In this document: piece by piece, positions 16,975-25,402 of the stretch
Position numbering within the stretch: position 1 is the first letter of the stretch
Layout: the number at the start of each line of letters is the position of its first letter
Source of the DNA: Bin22 sp965207275
Lineage (GTDB): Bacteria > Chloroflexota > Dehalococcoidia > Lucifugimonadales > UBA3495
Reading direction: 5' to 3'
Assembly: GCA_965207275.1 (NCBI GenBank)
Contig: CBDBMH010000002.1
Coordinates: forward strand, 2,542,001-2,606,000
DNA: 64,000 nt
Position numbers and translations under genes: made by a program
Notes under the pieces: generated by a model
Databases searched by the model: none
What the model saw: the letters and a program-made list of their open reading frames with translations, nothing else
What the model was told of the DNA's origin: nothing

Positions 16975-17928
16975 CTACCACTCCATCTCCATTCCCAACC
17001 CCCTGGCCTTGGCGTTGTCGTGGGCCAGCTTGGCGGCGGCCACGTCGGCGACGCCCGTGCCCATCAGCTTGGCGTAGATTATCTGGTCGGCGCTGTCCCG
17101 GCCGCAGACCGTTCCGGCGACGACGTGCCGAAGCTCCTGAAGCTGGCTCCACTGGAGAATGCCCCGGTCCACTGCCCCCGCCATATCGCCCACCTCTATG
17201 GGAGCCTGCTCCGGCGAGTCCACGAAAATCTTGGCGGCGCGGGCAAAGGTGGCGTCGTCCACTTCCCGGGCTCGCCAGGTGGTGGGGCCGGCCCCGATGA
17301 CCGTGGCACGGGGGGACAGCCACTCTCCCTGCAGCACCGGGTCCATGACGGCGGCGATGCAGATTACGATGTCGCTGCCGGACACCGCTTCCTCGCTGCT
17401 ATCAACGGAATCCACCGGCACACCCAGGGAGTTGGTCATGGCCTGGGCGAAGGCGTCCCGGCGTTCGGCAGTGCGGCTGTAGGCCTTGACCTTCCGGAGG
17501 TTGCGCACCTTGCTGACCGCTTCCAACTGGGTGGGGGCCTGGTAGCCGGTGCCGATTATGCCCACCGTGGCGGCGTCGGGGTTGGACAGGTGCTTGACAG
17601 CCACGCCGGTGGTGGCTCCCGTGCGTAGCTGGCCCAGGCGATTGGCCTGGGTGTAGCACATCAACTCGCCCGTGTCGGCGTTGTAAATGCTGACCTGGAA
17701 GGAGTACTTGCCCTGCACCACGGTGTAGGTCTTGACGCCGAGGATGCCATCGTAGAACAGGCCGCCGCCCATGACCGACAGCAAGCCGCCCGGGGCGATA
17801 ATTTTGCGCCGGCCCAGGTTCATCACCTCGCCCTGGCCGTAGTGGCGCTGCATATTTTCGATGGCCACCAGCATTTCGTCCATGGTAACCGCCTGGTTTA
17901 CCTCTTCGTCCCGCAGAAACAGGGCCAT
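16975..17928 (-). CDS. Ornithine cyclodeaminase/mu-crystallin-family enzyme
   Basis: A 317-residue protein with the NAD-binding GIIGTGYQAPTQLEAV loop and upstream LGQLRTGATTGVAVKHL of the OCD/mu-crystallin family. Members include ornithine cyclodeaminase, alanine dehydrogenase and imine reductases. The substrate cannot be chosen from sequence alone. An N-terminal helix, FLRDEEVNQAVTMDEMLVAI, is typical. Single gene on the minus strand. Confidence 0.88.
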   Translation of the reverse strand: MALFLRDEEVNQAVTMDEMLVAIENMQRHYGQGEVMNLGRRKIIAPGGLLSVMGGGLFYDGILGVKTYTVVQGKYSFQVSIYNADTGELMCYTQANRLGQLRTGATTGVAVKHLSNPDAATVGIIGTGYQAPTQLEAVSKVRNLRKVKAYSRTAERRDAFAQAMTNSLGVPVDSVDSSEEAVSGSDIVICIAAVMDPVLQGEWLSPRATVIGAGPTTWRAREVDDATFARAAKIFVDSPEQAPIEVGDMAGAVDRGILQWSQLQELRHVVAGTVCGRDSADQIIYAKLMGTGVADVAAAKLAHDNAKARGLGMEMEW

Positions 17929-18050
17929 GATCCTCTACCTCTTTAGCGCAAGAATTACCCAGGTGTTGGCTTGAATTAGCCCGCCTAGTTTACCCGCCCC
18001 CGGCTCGTCTGGCAAAAATGCTATTTTCAAACTTCGAGGGACTACAAAGA

Positions 18051-18103
18051 AACACGAAGGAGTTGTCCGGTCTCTCCTTCGCGTTCCTTGGGTATCTTCG
18101 TGG
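18051..18103. repeat. CACGAAG/CTTCGTG intergenic repeat
   Basis: AACACGAAGGAG and CTCCTTCGCG..CTTCGTGG arms are arranged in inverted orientation. Similar runs occur at 16936-16964, 28250-28280, 31191-31279, 61421-61446 and 62197-62262. The copies are degenerate, so the family boundary is approximate. Confidence 0.4.
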
Positions 18104-18114
18104 GAAGCCGGAAC

Positions 18115-19659
18115 TCAGCCGTCGCCGCCGCCGGCCTGGGCGGCGGGGGCGGCCCGGGGCGGGGCCGACCGGGTGGTGGGAGTTCGCTGGAAGATGGCCA
18201 CGATACCGCCGGACATCATTATCCCCACCACTGAGAGCGCGGAAATCTGAAATCCGCTCATGTAGTGGACCTGAGATTCCACCCTGGGCAACAGGTCGAT
18301 GGCCACGGGCAAGGCCAGCCCCAGCACGGTGGCGCTGATGGTGGTGCCGATGGAATGGCCCATCTGCCGGGTGGTCTCCAGCATTCCGGAGGCAAAGCTG
18401 CGGTTCTCCGGCAAGGAGTTCATCACCGTGGCGTTGTTGGGCGAGTTGAACAGGTTGGAGCCGATGGCGATGGGAAGCAGCATGACCGGCAACGCCAACA
18501 CGGGTATGTCGTCGGCAAAGAAGCCGGCCAGGAAGAAGCCCGAGGCGATGAGCATCAGGGAAGCGGGACGCAGCCACAGGGGGTTGTACCGGTCATGGAC
18601 CCAGCCGCCCAGGGTGGGCAGGAACAGGCCCAGAATCTGGTTGGGCAGCAGCACCAGGGCCACGAAAATAGGCGGCTGCCCCAGTCCGTTTTCCACCAGG
18701 ATGGGTATCAGGGTGGTTACCGCCAGCATGGACAGGTGGAAACAGGTGTTGGTGAACAGGGCCATGGAAAAGTACTTGTGCTTGAAGTACCCGAAGTCCA
18801 CGAAGGGGTCGGAGCTCCGCTGCTGGATGACGAAGAACAGGGCCAGGCAGGCAAAGAAGAGCAGGTGCATGGGGATGTGGTAGCTGAGGGCGTCGGGAGT
18901 GGTAAAGGACTCAGCCCCCTCGTGAATATGCAACCCGGACAGGATGAACGTGCCCAGGGTAGCCACCATCATGGTTGCGCCGATGTAATTGATGGAAACC
19001 TGCTTCATTTCCTCGGCGTTCTGCTGGACGTGGTATTTGAGGAGAGGGTAACTGTACCAGATGGCCATCAAGCCGATGGGAAGGGAGGTGAGGAAGACCA
19101 GCCGCCAACCCCACTGCAGGCTGAAGAACTGGAGGAAGACGCCGAACAGCCCCAGACCTATGAGAGTTCCGAAGCGGGCGGCCACCACCGGCACCGCGAA
19201 GGCGCGTCCTCGCTCGTTGGCCGGGAAGACCATGGCCAGGATGGCGTTGGAGTTGGCGGTTACCATGGCCCCGCCAACGCCCACCAGGCCGCTCCACAGA
19301 ATAAGCTGGGTGGTGGAGAAGGAGGTGGCAGCCATGACGCTGGCGCCAGAAAGCACAATTGCGCCGATGAAGTAGACCCGGGCGTGGCCGTACTTCTGCC
19401 CCAGTCGGGCCGCCAGGAAGACGGTGCTGCCCAGCAACAGCAGGCGGATGACCACCATCCAGGCCGCTTCGGCCACGTTTACGTCAAAGTGCCGGGCTAC
19501 CGAGGGTATGACCAGGGCGACGGGCATGCTGGCCAGCTGGACCATCAACTGGGTGGCGGCCAGGCCGATGAGGGTCTCCCGACGCTGCCGGTCGGTGCCA
19601 AGTTCCCTGAAGTTGCCGTAGACGTTAAGGCGCCGGAGGACTAAGACGGCTAGTTCCAA
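18115..19659 (-). CDS. MFS transporter, DHA2-like drug exporter
   Basis: A 514-residue polytopic membrane protein with about 14 hydrophobic segments, in keeping with the DHA2 (14-TM) branch. The loop 2-3 signature ARLGQKYGHARVY and the motif C-like region GGAMVTANSNAILAMVFPANERGRAFAV are visible. It ends with a hydrophilic Ala/Pro/Gly-rich tail. It is likely a proton-driven exporter, with the substrate unknown. Confidence 0.85.
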   Translation of the reverse strand: MELAVLVLRRLNVYGNFRELGTDRQRRETLIGLAATQLMVQLASMPVALVIPSVARHFDVNVAEAAWMVVIRLLLLGSTVFLAARLGQKYGHARVYFIGAIVLSGASVMAATSFSTTQLILWSGLVGVGGAMVTANSNAILAMVFPANERGRAFAVPVVAARFGTLIGLGLFGVFLQFFSLQWGWRLVFLTSLPIGLMAIWYSYPLLKYHVQQNAEEMKQVSINYIGATMMVATLGTFILSGLHIHEGAESFTTPDALSYHIPMHLLFFACLALFFVIQQRSSDPFVDFGYFKHKYFSMALFTNTCFHLSMLAVTTLIPILVENGLGQPPIFVALVLLPNQILGLFLPTLGGWVHDRYNPLWLRPASLMLIASGFFLAGFFADDIPVLALPVMLLPIAIGSNLFNSPNNATVMNSLPENRSFASGMLETTRQMGHSIGTTISATVLGLALPVAIDLLPRVESQVHYMSGFQISALSVVGIMMSGGIVAIFQRTPTTRSAPPRAAPAAQAGGGDG

Positions 19660-19798
19660 CCAAATCTCCTGTGCCGTCGCCAGAGAGAATCCGGGCTAGC
19701 TGTGTCCTTCAGTCGGCGGGCAGAAAGTCGGCAGGCTGGAGGTTGATTGCGGCGGCGGGGCGCGCTCAGGGAAATGAGCGTGCGTTCAAGACTTATTC

Positions 19799-19814
19799 AG
19801 ACCGGGCCCGGTCT
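19799..19814. promoter_or_regulatory. 16-bp perfect palindrome upstream of the MFS gene
   Basis: AGACCGGGCCCGGTCT is perfectly self-complementary and lies 140 bases upstream of the MFS start and 84 bases past the ferredoxin stop. It could be an operator for a dimeric repressor of the exporter, but no regulator gene adjoins it. A processing or terminator hairpin is less likely because it has no loop. Confidence 0.35.
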
Positions 19815-19897
19815 AAACGGGGTAAGCAATTGCTTGCGGAGCGCCGGAATCACCGGCCGGGAACCAGTGACCGGGGAGGCCACGGCGCTGCAGGGCT

Positions 19898-20140
19898 TTA
19901 TTTTCTGAAAAAGGCCCGGTTTTTCTGAACGTATTCCCGATATTGCGCGGGTACGGTAAATTCGTCGAATATGGCGCTCACCGGGCAGGCCGATTCGCAA
20001 TAGGCGCAATCAATGCAGTCATCCGGATTAATGAAGTACATATCCGCTTCATCATTGGTGTGGATGCAGTCCACCGGACAGACCTCAACGCAGGAAGCAT
20101 CTTTGACACCGATACATGGTTCAGTGATTACAAAAGCCAT
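19898..20140 (-). CDS. Ferredoxin with two iron-sulfur clusters
   Basis: An 80-residue bacterial ferredoxin. Cysteines C9, C17, C21 and C25 (CIGVKDASCVEVCPVDC) and C42, C45, C48 and C52 (CIDCAYCESACP) match the seven- or eight-iron type with [3Fe-4S]/[4Fe-4S] sites. The start at MAFVITEPC fits the family; an upstream start would add an unrelated extension. It is divergent from the LysR gene, which may control it. It is a low-potential electron carrier. Confidence 0.92.
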   Translation of the reverse strand: MAFVITEPCIGVKDASCVEVCPVDCIHTNDEADMYFINPDDCIDCAYCESACPVSAIFDEFTVPAQYREYVQKNRAFFRK

Positions 20141-20324
20141 TAGCCCTGTTCCTCCATGTACGTCGAGGCAAAGAGGTTGGCGCAATACCCGGCGCCGGTT
20201 AGTTTGTTAAACCTGCCGGCGTTTCCCATTCTCAATAGTTATTAGTATTTTGTCAAGCGATATTGTATAATATTTTATATCGATGTATTATATGCCCTAA
20301 ATCCTCGTGAGGTAAAAGGCGATT
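20141..20324. promoter_or_regulatory. AT-rich divergent promoter region, ferredoxin/LysR
   Basis: The centre (about 20236-20295) is much more AT-rich than its surroundings. It contains TTGTCA at 20250 and a TATAAT at 20266-20271, plus overlapping ATAT/TATA arms that could serve either direction. A LysR-type regulator commonly binds such a shared interval. The exact operator was not resolved. Confidence 0.5.
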
Positions 20325-21290
20325 ATGGAGCTGCGGGAGATTATCAGTTTTTACCATGTGGCCCGTTTGCATAGCGTGTCGAAGGCAGCGCGCAAGCTGG
20401 AGCTGGGCCAGCCTACAGTTACCACCCATCTGCGCAAACTGGAGGACGAGTTTGGCATAACCCTGTTCGATCGAATAAAGAGACCGATTCAACTGACCTC
20501 CGAGGGCTCCATATTCCTTGAGTTGATAACCCCAATAGTAGAATCGGTGGATACCCTTAAGACCCAGATGGACTATACCGAGCGGCGGGGTTCACTGCAC
20601 ATAGGGGCCTACCCGGACGTGGTAACGCACCATCTCCCCAAGCCCATTCAGTCTTACCTGGACTTTTACCCCGACGTCCGACTGCAGCTTACCGCCCGCC
20701 CCTACACGACACTGATTCAGTTGGTAAGGTCCGGCGAACTGGACCTGGCCATCACTTCTCCGCCGCCGCCCGACGAGCCATCCCTGGAGTTCTTCAAGTT
20801 GTTCGACTACAAGGTGGTGCTGCTGACGCCGCCGGGCCACCAATTGCTGCAGAAACACCCCATAGAGCTGGAAGATATTGCTAACTGGCCTTTGATCCTT
20901 TCCAGTCCGGAAAGTCTGACCCGCCGCAACCTGGAGCAGGCTTTCAAGGACAGTGGCATACGCTTTGACATTGTGCTGGCCGTGGACCACGCCGAGTCGG
21001 TCAAACAGTACGTGGAAATCGGCATGGGCGTGGCCATCGGCAACGACTTCACCCTGCACCCGGAGGACCACAACAAGCTGGGCGTGGTTTCCCTGGAGCA
21101 CATCTTCCAGCCCAACGTGCTGGGCGTATGCACTCTCAGGGGCAAGTTCCTGGGCCGTGCCGTGCGAAACTTCATGGACACCCTGGTAAAGCACCTCAGC
21201 GACTTTCACGTCCACCTGGAGGAATGGGAGGCGGAAGGTCGGGTGGTCGCCGGCGGAAGAAACGGGGACATGGTGCAAATAGGACGGTAG
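20325..21290 (+). CDS. LysR-family transcriptional regulator, CysB-like
   Basis: A 321-residue protein. The N-terminal winged helix (FYHVARLHSVSKAARKL, then QPTVTTHLRKLEDEFG) is followed by a LysR substrate-binding domain (LHIGAYPDVVTHHLPK, ELDLAITSPPPP, GMGVAIGNDF). It has an additional hydrophilic C-terminal tail. It probably controls itself and the divergent ferredoxin. The inducer is unknown. Confidence 0.9.
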   Translation: MELREIISFYHVARLHSVSKAARKLELGQPTVTTHLRKLEDEFGITLFDRIKRPIQLTSEGSIFLELITPIVESVDTLKTQMDYTERRGSLHIGAYPDVVTHHLPKPIQSYLDFYPDVRLQLTARPYTTLIQLVRSGELDLAITSPPPPDEPSLEFFKLFDYKVVLLTPPGHQLLQKHPIELEDIANWPLILSSPESLTRRNLEQAFKDSGIRFDIVLAVDHAESVKQYVEIGMGVAIGNDFTLHPEDHNKLGVVSLEHIFQPNVLGVCTLRGKFLGRAVRNFMDTLVKHLSDFHVHLEEWEAEGRVVAGGRNGDMVQIGR

Positions 21291-21320
21291 GCGACTCTCA
21301 ATTAAGTTGGTTGCAACGGT

Positions 21321-21347
21321 CAGGGGCGGGTTTGAAACCCGCCCCTG
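21321..21347. repeat. Perfect 13-bp palindrome, AGGGGCGG family
   Basis: CAGGGGCGGGTTT pairs perfectly with AAACCCGCCCCTG around one G. It is the sister of 16850-16874 with a compensated base-pair change. It lies between convergent LysR and DUF951 genes. Confidence 0.7.
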
Positions 21348-21468
21348 TTGTATTCCGCTGACCGTTGAGGCGCTGTCGATGCGCGTGGAACGCTGCCATT
21401 CCAGCGCCGCCGTCGACCCTGGCAGGAGTGTGACCGTAGCGGAAGGTTGCGGGCCCGGTCCGCCTTTT

Positions 21469-21708
21469 TCAGATGGCACTGGAATGTGGGTCGGCCGTAC
21501 CTGTTTCTTCCTCTGCTACCAGGTTCGCCGGCAGCACCTCTTTAACCCGCCGCTGCAGTTGCGGGCGGGGCAGCATGACGTGACGGCGGCAGTTGAGGCA
21601 GAGCAGGCCGATGTCGGCGCCCAGTCGGGTAACCCGCCAGTAGTAGCCGCCGCAGGGGTGCTGCTTTTTCAGGCGCACCTGATCGCCCACCTTCACCTCT
21701 AGTGCCAT
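21469..21708 (-). CDS. DUF951-family protein
   Basis: A 79-residue protein matching DUF951: VKVGDQVRLKKQHPCGG, a W-x-V-x-R-x-GADIGL strand, and CLNCRRHVMLPR. The single CxxC plus the conserved HPCG resemble a small RNA- or DNA-binding OB/SH3-like fold. Its start overlaps the end of pyrF, so the two are translationally coupled. The function of the family is not established. Confidence 0.82.
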   Translation of the reverse strand: MALEVKVGDQVRLKKQHPCGGYYWRVTRLGADIGLLCLNCRRHVMLPRPQLQRRVKEVLPANLVAEEETGTADPHSSAI

Positions 21709-22535
21709 CCCTTTCCCTCGGCTTCCAGAGTTTCGTTTATTGCATCCCTGAGGGAGGCGGTGGCCCGGCGCGCCGCCTGGGCAAAATCAGGGCCGGCTGA
21801 GGCGTAGATGATGCCCCGGGAGGAGTTGATCACGGCCCGCCGGCCGCCGGCATTCACCCCGCAGCGGACCGAAGCTGCCAGGTCTCCGCCCTGCGCACCG
21901 ATGCCGGGGATGAGAAAAGGCGCATCCGGGCATATTTGTCTGATGGCGGCCAACTGCTCCGGCACAGTTGCGCCCACGACCAGGCCCACGTTTTTCTTGC
22001 TGGACCAATCCATTGACGTGCGGGCCACATGCTCATACATAGTCGTCGTGCCGTAGGGCGACACTATCTCCAGGTCCTGGAGGTCGGCGGCGCTATCGAA
22101 AGAACCGCGGCACCAAACAAAGACGCCCCGGTCCTCATCCTCCAGGAAGGGCCGAATGGTATCGCCTCCACCCCAGGGATTGACGGTCACGGAGTCGAAG
22201 CCCCAGACATCGAACATGGCCCGGGCATATGCCGCTGCCGAAGGTCCACCATCCCCACGCTTGGCGTCGCCGATTACCAGGGAGTTTGGCGCGGACTCCC
22301 GGATGGCTCGAATCGTTCCTTCCAACGCCTTCATGCCGGGAATGCCCAGTGCCTCGTAAAATGAGAGGTTGGGCTTGTAGGCGGCGACCAGATCCGCCGT
22401 GGCCTCAACTACGGCGCGGTTGAAGTCCAACACGTCGTCCACCGGCAGCCGGGCACGCTCCGGGTCCAGGCCGACGCAGACCAGGCTGCGGTTGGATTCG
22501 CAGGCACGGTCAAACTTTTCCAGGTAGGTAGGCAT
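21699..22535 (-). CDS. Orotidine 5'-phosphate decarboxylase, type 2
   Basis: A 278-residue OMP decarboxylase giving UMP. The catalytic D-K-D array is in IGDAKRGDGGPSA, with phosphate-binding IPGIGAQGGD and NSSRGIIYA. It matches the longer type 2 PyrF found outside the E. coli group. It lies 6.6 kb past carB on the opposite strand, so it is separate from the attenuated operon. No PyrR box was seen before it. Confidence 0.93.
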   Translation of the reverse strand: MPTYLEKFDRACESNRSLVCVGLDPERARLPVDDVLDFNRAVVEATADLVAAYKPNLSFYEALGIPGMKALEGTIRAIRESAPNSLVIGDAKRGDGGPSAAAYARAMFDVWGFDSVTVNPWGGGDTIRPFLEDEDRGVFVWCRGSFDSAADLQDLEIVSPYGTTTMYEHVARTSMDWSSKKNVGLVVGATVPEQLAAIRQICPDAPFLIPGIGAQGGDLAASVRCGVNAGGRRAVINSSRGIIYASAGPDFAQAARRATASLRDAINETLEAEGKGWH

Positions 22536-22666
22536 GGTCTACATCCTCCAGTATGGAAGCAATTATATTCTGGGGCGGCAGCATATGCACCTCCGTGTCC
22601 CATCCGATTGCCACCTGTAACGGCGGTTGGTACCATATCCGCACTTCAGCCCCCAACCGAGGCTTA

Positions 22667-23359
22667 TTGAAACTGCACCCTCACCTGGAAGAAGGCCTTT
22701 TTATCGCCCGCCTTAACCGCTTTGCCGCATTGGCCGAGGTGGCGGGACGAGAGGAGATGGTGCACGTGGCAAATTCTGGCCGGCTGCGGGAACTGTTTGA
22801 GCCGGGACGGCGCCTGTTGCTGGCCCCTGCCCCTGGTGAGCACCGCAAGACCCATTATGACCTGGCCCTGGTAGACCTGGGGCACACCCTGGTTTCCGCG
22901 GATGCCAGGCTGCCCAACGCCCTGGTGGCCGAGGCCCTGGCAGCGGGAAGGCTGGAACCCTTCACCCAGTACCCCGAGGTGCGCCGGGAAGTAACTTACG
23001 GCGAAAGCCGCCTAGATCTGGCGCTGGAGGGGCCGGTGGGGAGGTGCTACCTGGAAACCAAGTCGGTAACCCTGGTCGAGGACGGTGGCATGGCCCGGTT
23101 TCCCGACGCGCCCACCAGCCGCGGCGTGAAGCACCTGCACACACTGATGCGAGTAGCGGCAGAGGGCCACCGGGCCGGCGCAATTTTCGTGGTCCAGCGC
23201 AGCGATGCCGCCTGTCTTTTGCCCCACGACGAGTCGGACCCGGACTTCGGCAAAGCGCTAAGGGAGGCAAAGGAGGCGGGCGTGGACGTGCTGGCCAACT
23301 GCTGCACTGTAACCCCGGAGGAAATCAGGCTGGCTGACCCCATTCCCGTCCGTTTGTGA
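22667..23359 (+). CDS. SfsA-family DNA/RNA nuclease
   Basis: About 230 residues from TTG 22667, preceded by CGAGG. An ATG at 22553 would add 38 residues unlike the family, and E. coli SfsA is 234 long. Family features are RLNRFAALAEV, VHVANSGRLRELFEPG, YLETKSVTLVEDG (nuclease-like E-x-K) and FPDAPTSRGVKHLHTL. It was historically linked to maltose gene expression; the fold is a PD-(D/E)xK-like nuclease. It overlaps the next gene by four bases. Confidence 0.88.
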   Translation: MKLHPHLEEGLFIARLNRFAALAEVAGREEMVHVANSGRLRELFEPGRRLLLAPAPGEHRKTHYDLALVDLGHTLVSADARLPNALVAEALAAGRLEPFTQYPEVRREVTYGESRLDLALEGPVGRCYLETKSVTLVEDGGMARFPDAPTSRGVKHLHTLMRVAAEGHRAGAIFVVQRSDAACLLPHDESDPDFGKALREAKEAGVDVLANCCTVTPEEIRLADPIPVRL

Positions 23360-24084
23360 GCCCGGGGATGAGCAACTATTCTGAGCCTGTCAGTTCTCCC
23401 ACCCTTGCCGACTTGTACCACCGGCTGTACGACGCCTATGGGCCCCGGGGCTGGTGGCCCGGGGAGGGGGCATTCGAGGTCATAATCGGGGCCATTCTCA
23501 CCCAGGCGGCGTCCTGGAAGAACGTGGAACTGGCCCTGGACAATCTGAAAGCGGCAAGTTGCTGGTCGTTCCAGGCCATTGACGCCTGTCCGCCGGATCA
23601 ACTGGCCGGCATCGTCCGACCTTCCGGGTACTTCAACGCCAAGGCCGCCAAGCTGAAGGCCTTCGCAGCCCACGTGCTGGAACGGTACGACGGCGACCTG
23701 GCCCCCATGTTCGCCCAGGAAACCGTATCCCTGCGACAGGAACTGCTGTCCATCCACGGCATCGGGCCGGAAACGGCGGACGATATACTGGTCTACGCCG
23801 CCGCCAAGCCTTCCTTCGTCATCGACACCTATACCATCCGTATCCTGGAGCGGCTGGCTATCGCGCCGGAAGACGGGCGTCGCAGGTATGCCGACTGGCA
23901 GGCGTTGTTCCACGACAATCTGCCCACCGACGTGGCCCTGTTCAACGAGTTCCACGCCCTGCTGGACCACCACGCTGGCCACGCCTGCCGCAAAACTCCC
24001 GTGTGCCAGGGGTGCTGCCTGCTGCCGGTATGCGCCACAGGGCAAGAATCGCTTGCTCCACGAGATGGCGCTAGCAACTACTAA
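23356..24084 (+). CDS. Endonuclease III-like DNA glycosylase
   Basis: About 240 residues (GTG 23356 or ATG 23368). The HhH-GPD domain is clear: ILTQAASWKNVELAL, helix-hairpin-helix IHGIGPETADDIL and the catalytic Asp in FVIDTYTIRIL. A C-terminal iron-sulfur motif CRKTPVCQGCCLLPVC follows (first spacing one residue shorter than in E. coli Nth). The Lys that makes Nth a lyase (GRKTA) is Glu here (GPETA), so it should be a monofunctional glycosylase. Confidence 0.85.
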   Translation: MSPGMSNYSEPVSSPTLADLYHRLYDAYGPRGWWPGEGAFEVIIGAILTQAASWKNVELALDNLKAASCWSFQAIDACPPDQLAGIVRPSGYFNAKAAKLKAFAAHVLERYDGDLAPMFAQETVSLRQELLSIHGIGPETADDILVYAAAKPSFVIDTYTIRILERLAIAPEDGRRRYADWQALFHDNLPTDVALFNEFHALLDHHAGHACRKTPVCQGCCLLPVCATGQESLAPRDGASNY

Positions 24085-24165
24085 TGGACGAAAATGGTAT
24101 TCAATAGTGAATAATGGTCCGCCTCGGCGGATTCGTGGCTGAAGGAGTCGAAAAAGGAGGTCGCC

Positions 24166-24981
24166 ATGCCCAAGATAAATTTGCCCGACAACCTGGAAAT
24201 GTACTATGACGACGATGACTATACCGACCCCTGGCGCACGTCGGAGACGGTGGTGCTGCACCACGGCAACGCCAAGAATGGCCGGCTGTGGTACGCCTGG
24301 GTGCCGCTGTTGGCCCGCCAGTACCGGGTTATACGGCTGGACGCCCGGGGGTTTGGCCGCTCCTCGGTGCCGCCGGAAGGGTACGACTGGTCGCTGAGCG
24401 GCTTTGCCAACGACCTTCTGGGGTTGCTGGACCACCTGGAGCTGGACAAGGTCCACCTGGTCGGCGAGACGGTGGGCGGCACGGTGGCCCTGCAGTTCGC
24501 CTACGAACACCCCGATCGACTGCACACCGTCACTACGTGCACCTCGCCCTACAAGTTTGTGGGCGCGCCCCATTACCTGGAAAATCACGACCTGATCAGA
24601 GACCAGGGCATCGAGGAGTGGGTCCGCCGGTCGGCCGACCGGCGCATCAACCCGGACCCGTCTACTGCCGCCCACCACCAGTGGTACGCCGAGCAGATGA
24701 TGCAGACCACGCCCCGGGTGGTGATGGAAACCCTGGCTTACCTGGCAAACCAGGACCTGACTCCCATACTGCCGCAAATACACACTCCGGCCCTGGCCGT
24801 AGTGGCGGAACAGAGCGACGCCAACACGCCGGACCGGGCCGCCGGCATGGCCGCCCTGATGCCCAATTGCCAGCTTGTGGCCATCGCCAACGCAACAGGG
24901 TACGTACAGCACTCGGAGCCAGAGAAATGCGTTGCGGCCCGGCGGGAGTTCATGGGAAGGCTGGACCAGGGAGCGGCCTGA
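24166..24981 (+). CDS. Alpha/beta-hydrolase-fold protein with Thr at the nucleophile elbow
   Basis: A 271-residue single-domain hydrolase fold (VLHHGNAKNGRLW oxyanion strand, RLDARGFGRSS, HLVGETVGGTVALQFAYEHP). The elbow that normally reads GxSxG is G100-E-T102-V-G, so the nucleophile position is Thr. The C-terminal His is present in YVQHSEPEK. It may be a thioesterase- or lactonase-like enzyme with altered chemistry, or a non-catalytic member. Very strong SD AAGGAGG. Confidence 0.75.
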   Translation: MPKINLPDNLEMYYDDDDYTDPWRTSETVVLHHGNAKNGRLWYAWVPLLARQYRVIRLDARGFGRSSVPPEGYDWSLSGFANDLLGLLDHLELDKVHLVGETVGGTVALQFAYEHPDRLHTVTTCTSPYKFVGAPHYLENHDLIRDQGIEEWVRRSADRRINPDPSTAAHHQWYAEQMMQTTPRVVMETLAYLANQDLTPILPQIHTPALAVVAEQSDANTPDRAAGMAALMPNCQLVAIANATGYVQHSEPEKCVAARREFMGRLDQGAA

Positions 24982-25008
24982 AGACCTGGAAGTATTGATG
25001 AAGGCGGG

Positions 25009-25045
25009 CCCTGAGACACTTCCCAAAGAGTAGGTCTCAGGGTTG
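25009..25045 (+). terminator. Hairpin after the hydrolase gene
   Basis: CCCTGAGAC at 25009-25017 pairs perfectly with GTCTCAGGG at 25034-25042 over a 16-base loop, followed by TTGGTTG. It is a plausible weak terminator or a transcript-stabilising hairpin. Confidence 0.4.
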
Positions 25046-25142
25046 GTTGATAGGCCGATCCGCTGCTGGTAGTCTGGATCGCAGCGAGCCTTCAAACCGG
25101 AGCTGACCACGGCGCTAACCACAATGGTGAGGAGGGTTGGGG

Positions 25143-25361
25143 ATGACCATGCGGCAGACCGCTTACGCCTGCGTCAAGTGCAATAACAACAGCTATACCA
25201 CCGACGAGTTCCGCGCCACGGGTGGAGGATTCTCTCGTTTCTTTGACGTGCAGAACAAGAAGTTCACCACGGTGTCCTGCTCCCAGTGCGGGTACACGGA
25301 AATATACCGGGGCGATACTTCCAGGTGGGGCAATGTGGCCGACTTCTTCCTGGGTGGGTAG
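25143..25361 (+). CDS. Small zinc-ribbon protein
   Basis: About 72 residues with two CxxC knuckles (CVKCNNN and CSQCGYTE) framing a glycine/phenylalanine stretch (ATGGGFSRFFDVQNKKF). This pattern is typical of small zinc-ribbon nucleic-acid-binding proteins seen in many bacteria. ATG 25143 follows GAGGAGG; a second ATG is two codons on. No specific role is known. Confidence 0.75.
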   Translation: MTMRQTAYACVKCNNNSYTTDEFRATGGGFSRFFDVQNKKFTTVSCSQCGYTEIYRGDTSRWGNVADFFLGG

Positions 25362-25402
25362 GGCAAGGAGTATGGCAAGCCTTCTTTGGACTGCCCTTTT
25401 TC

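Noticed and set aside
18265..19644. 459-codon plus-strand frame
   Set aside because: It is the mirror of the MFS transporter gene; its His/Gly/Gln-rich sequence is typical of antisense translation.
23047..25122. 691-codon minus-strand frame
   Set aside because: It is antisense to sfsA, the endonuclease III-like gene and the hydrolase, with no family resemblance; an artefact of high GC and codon bias.
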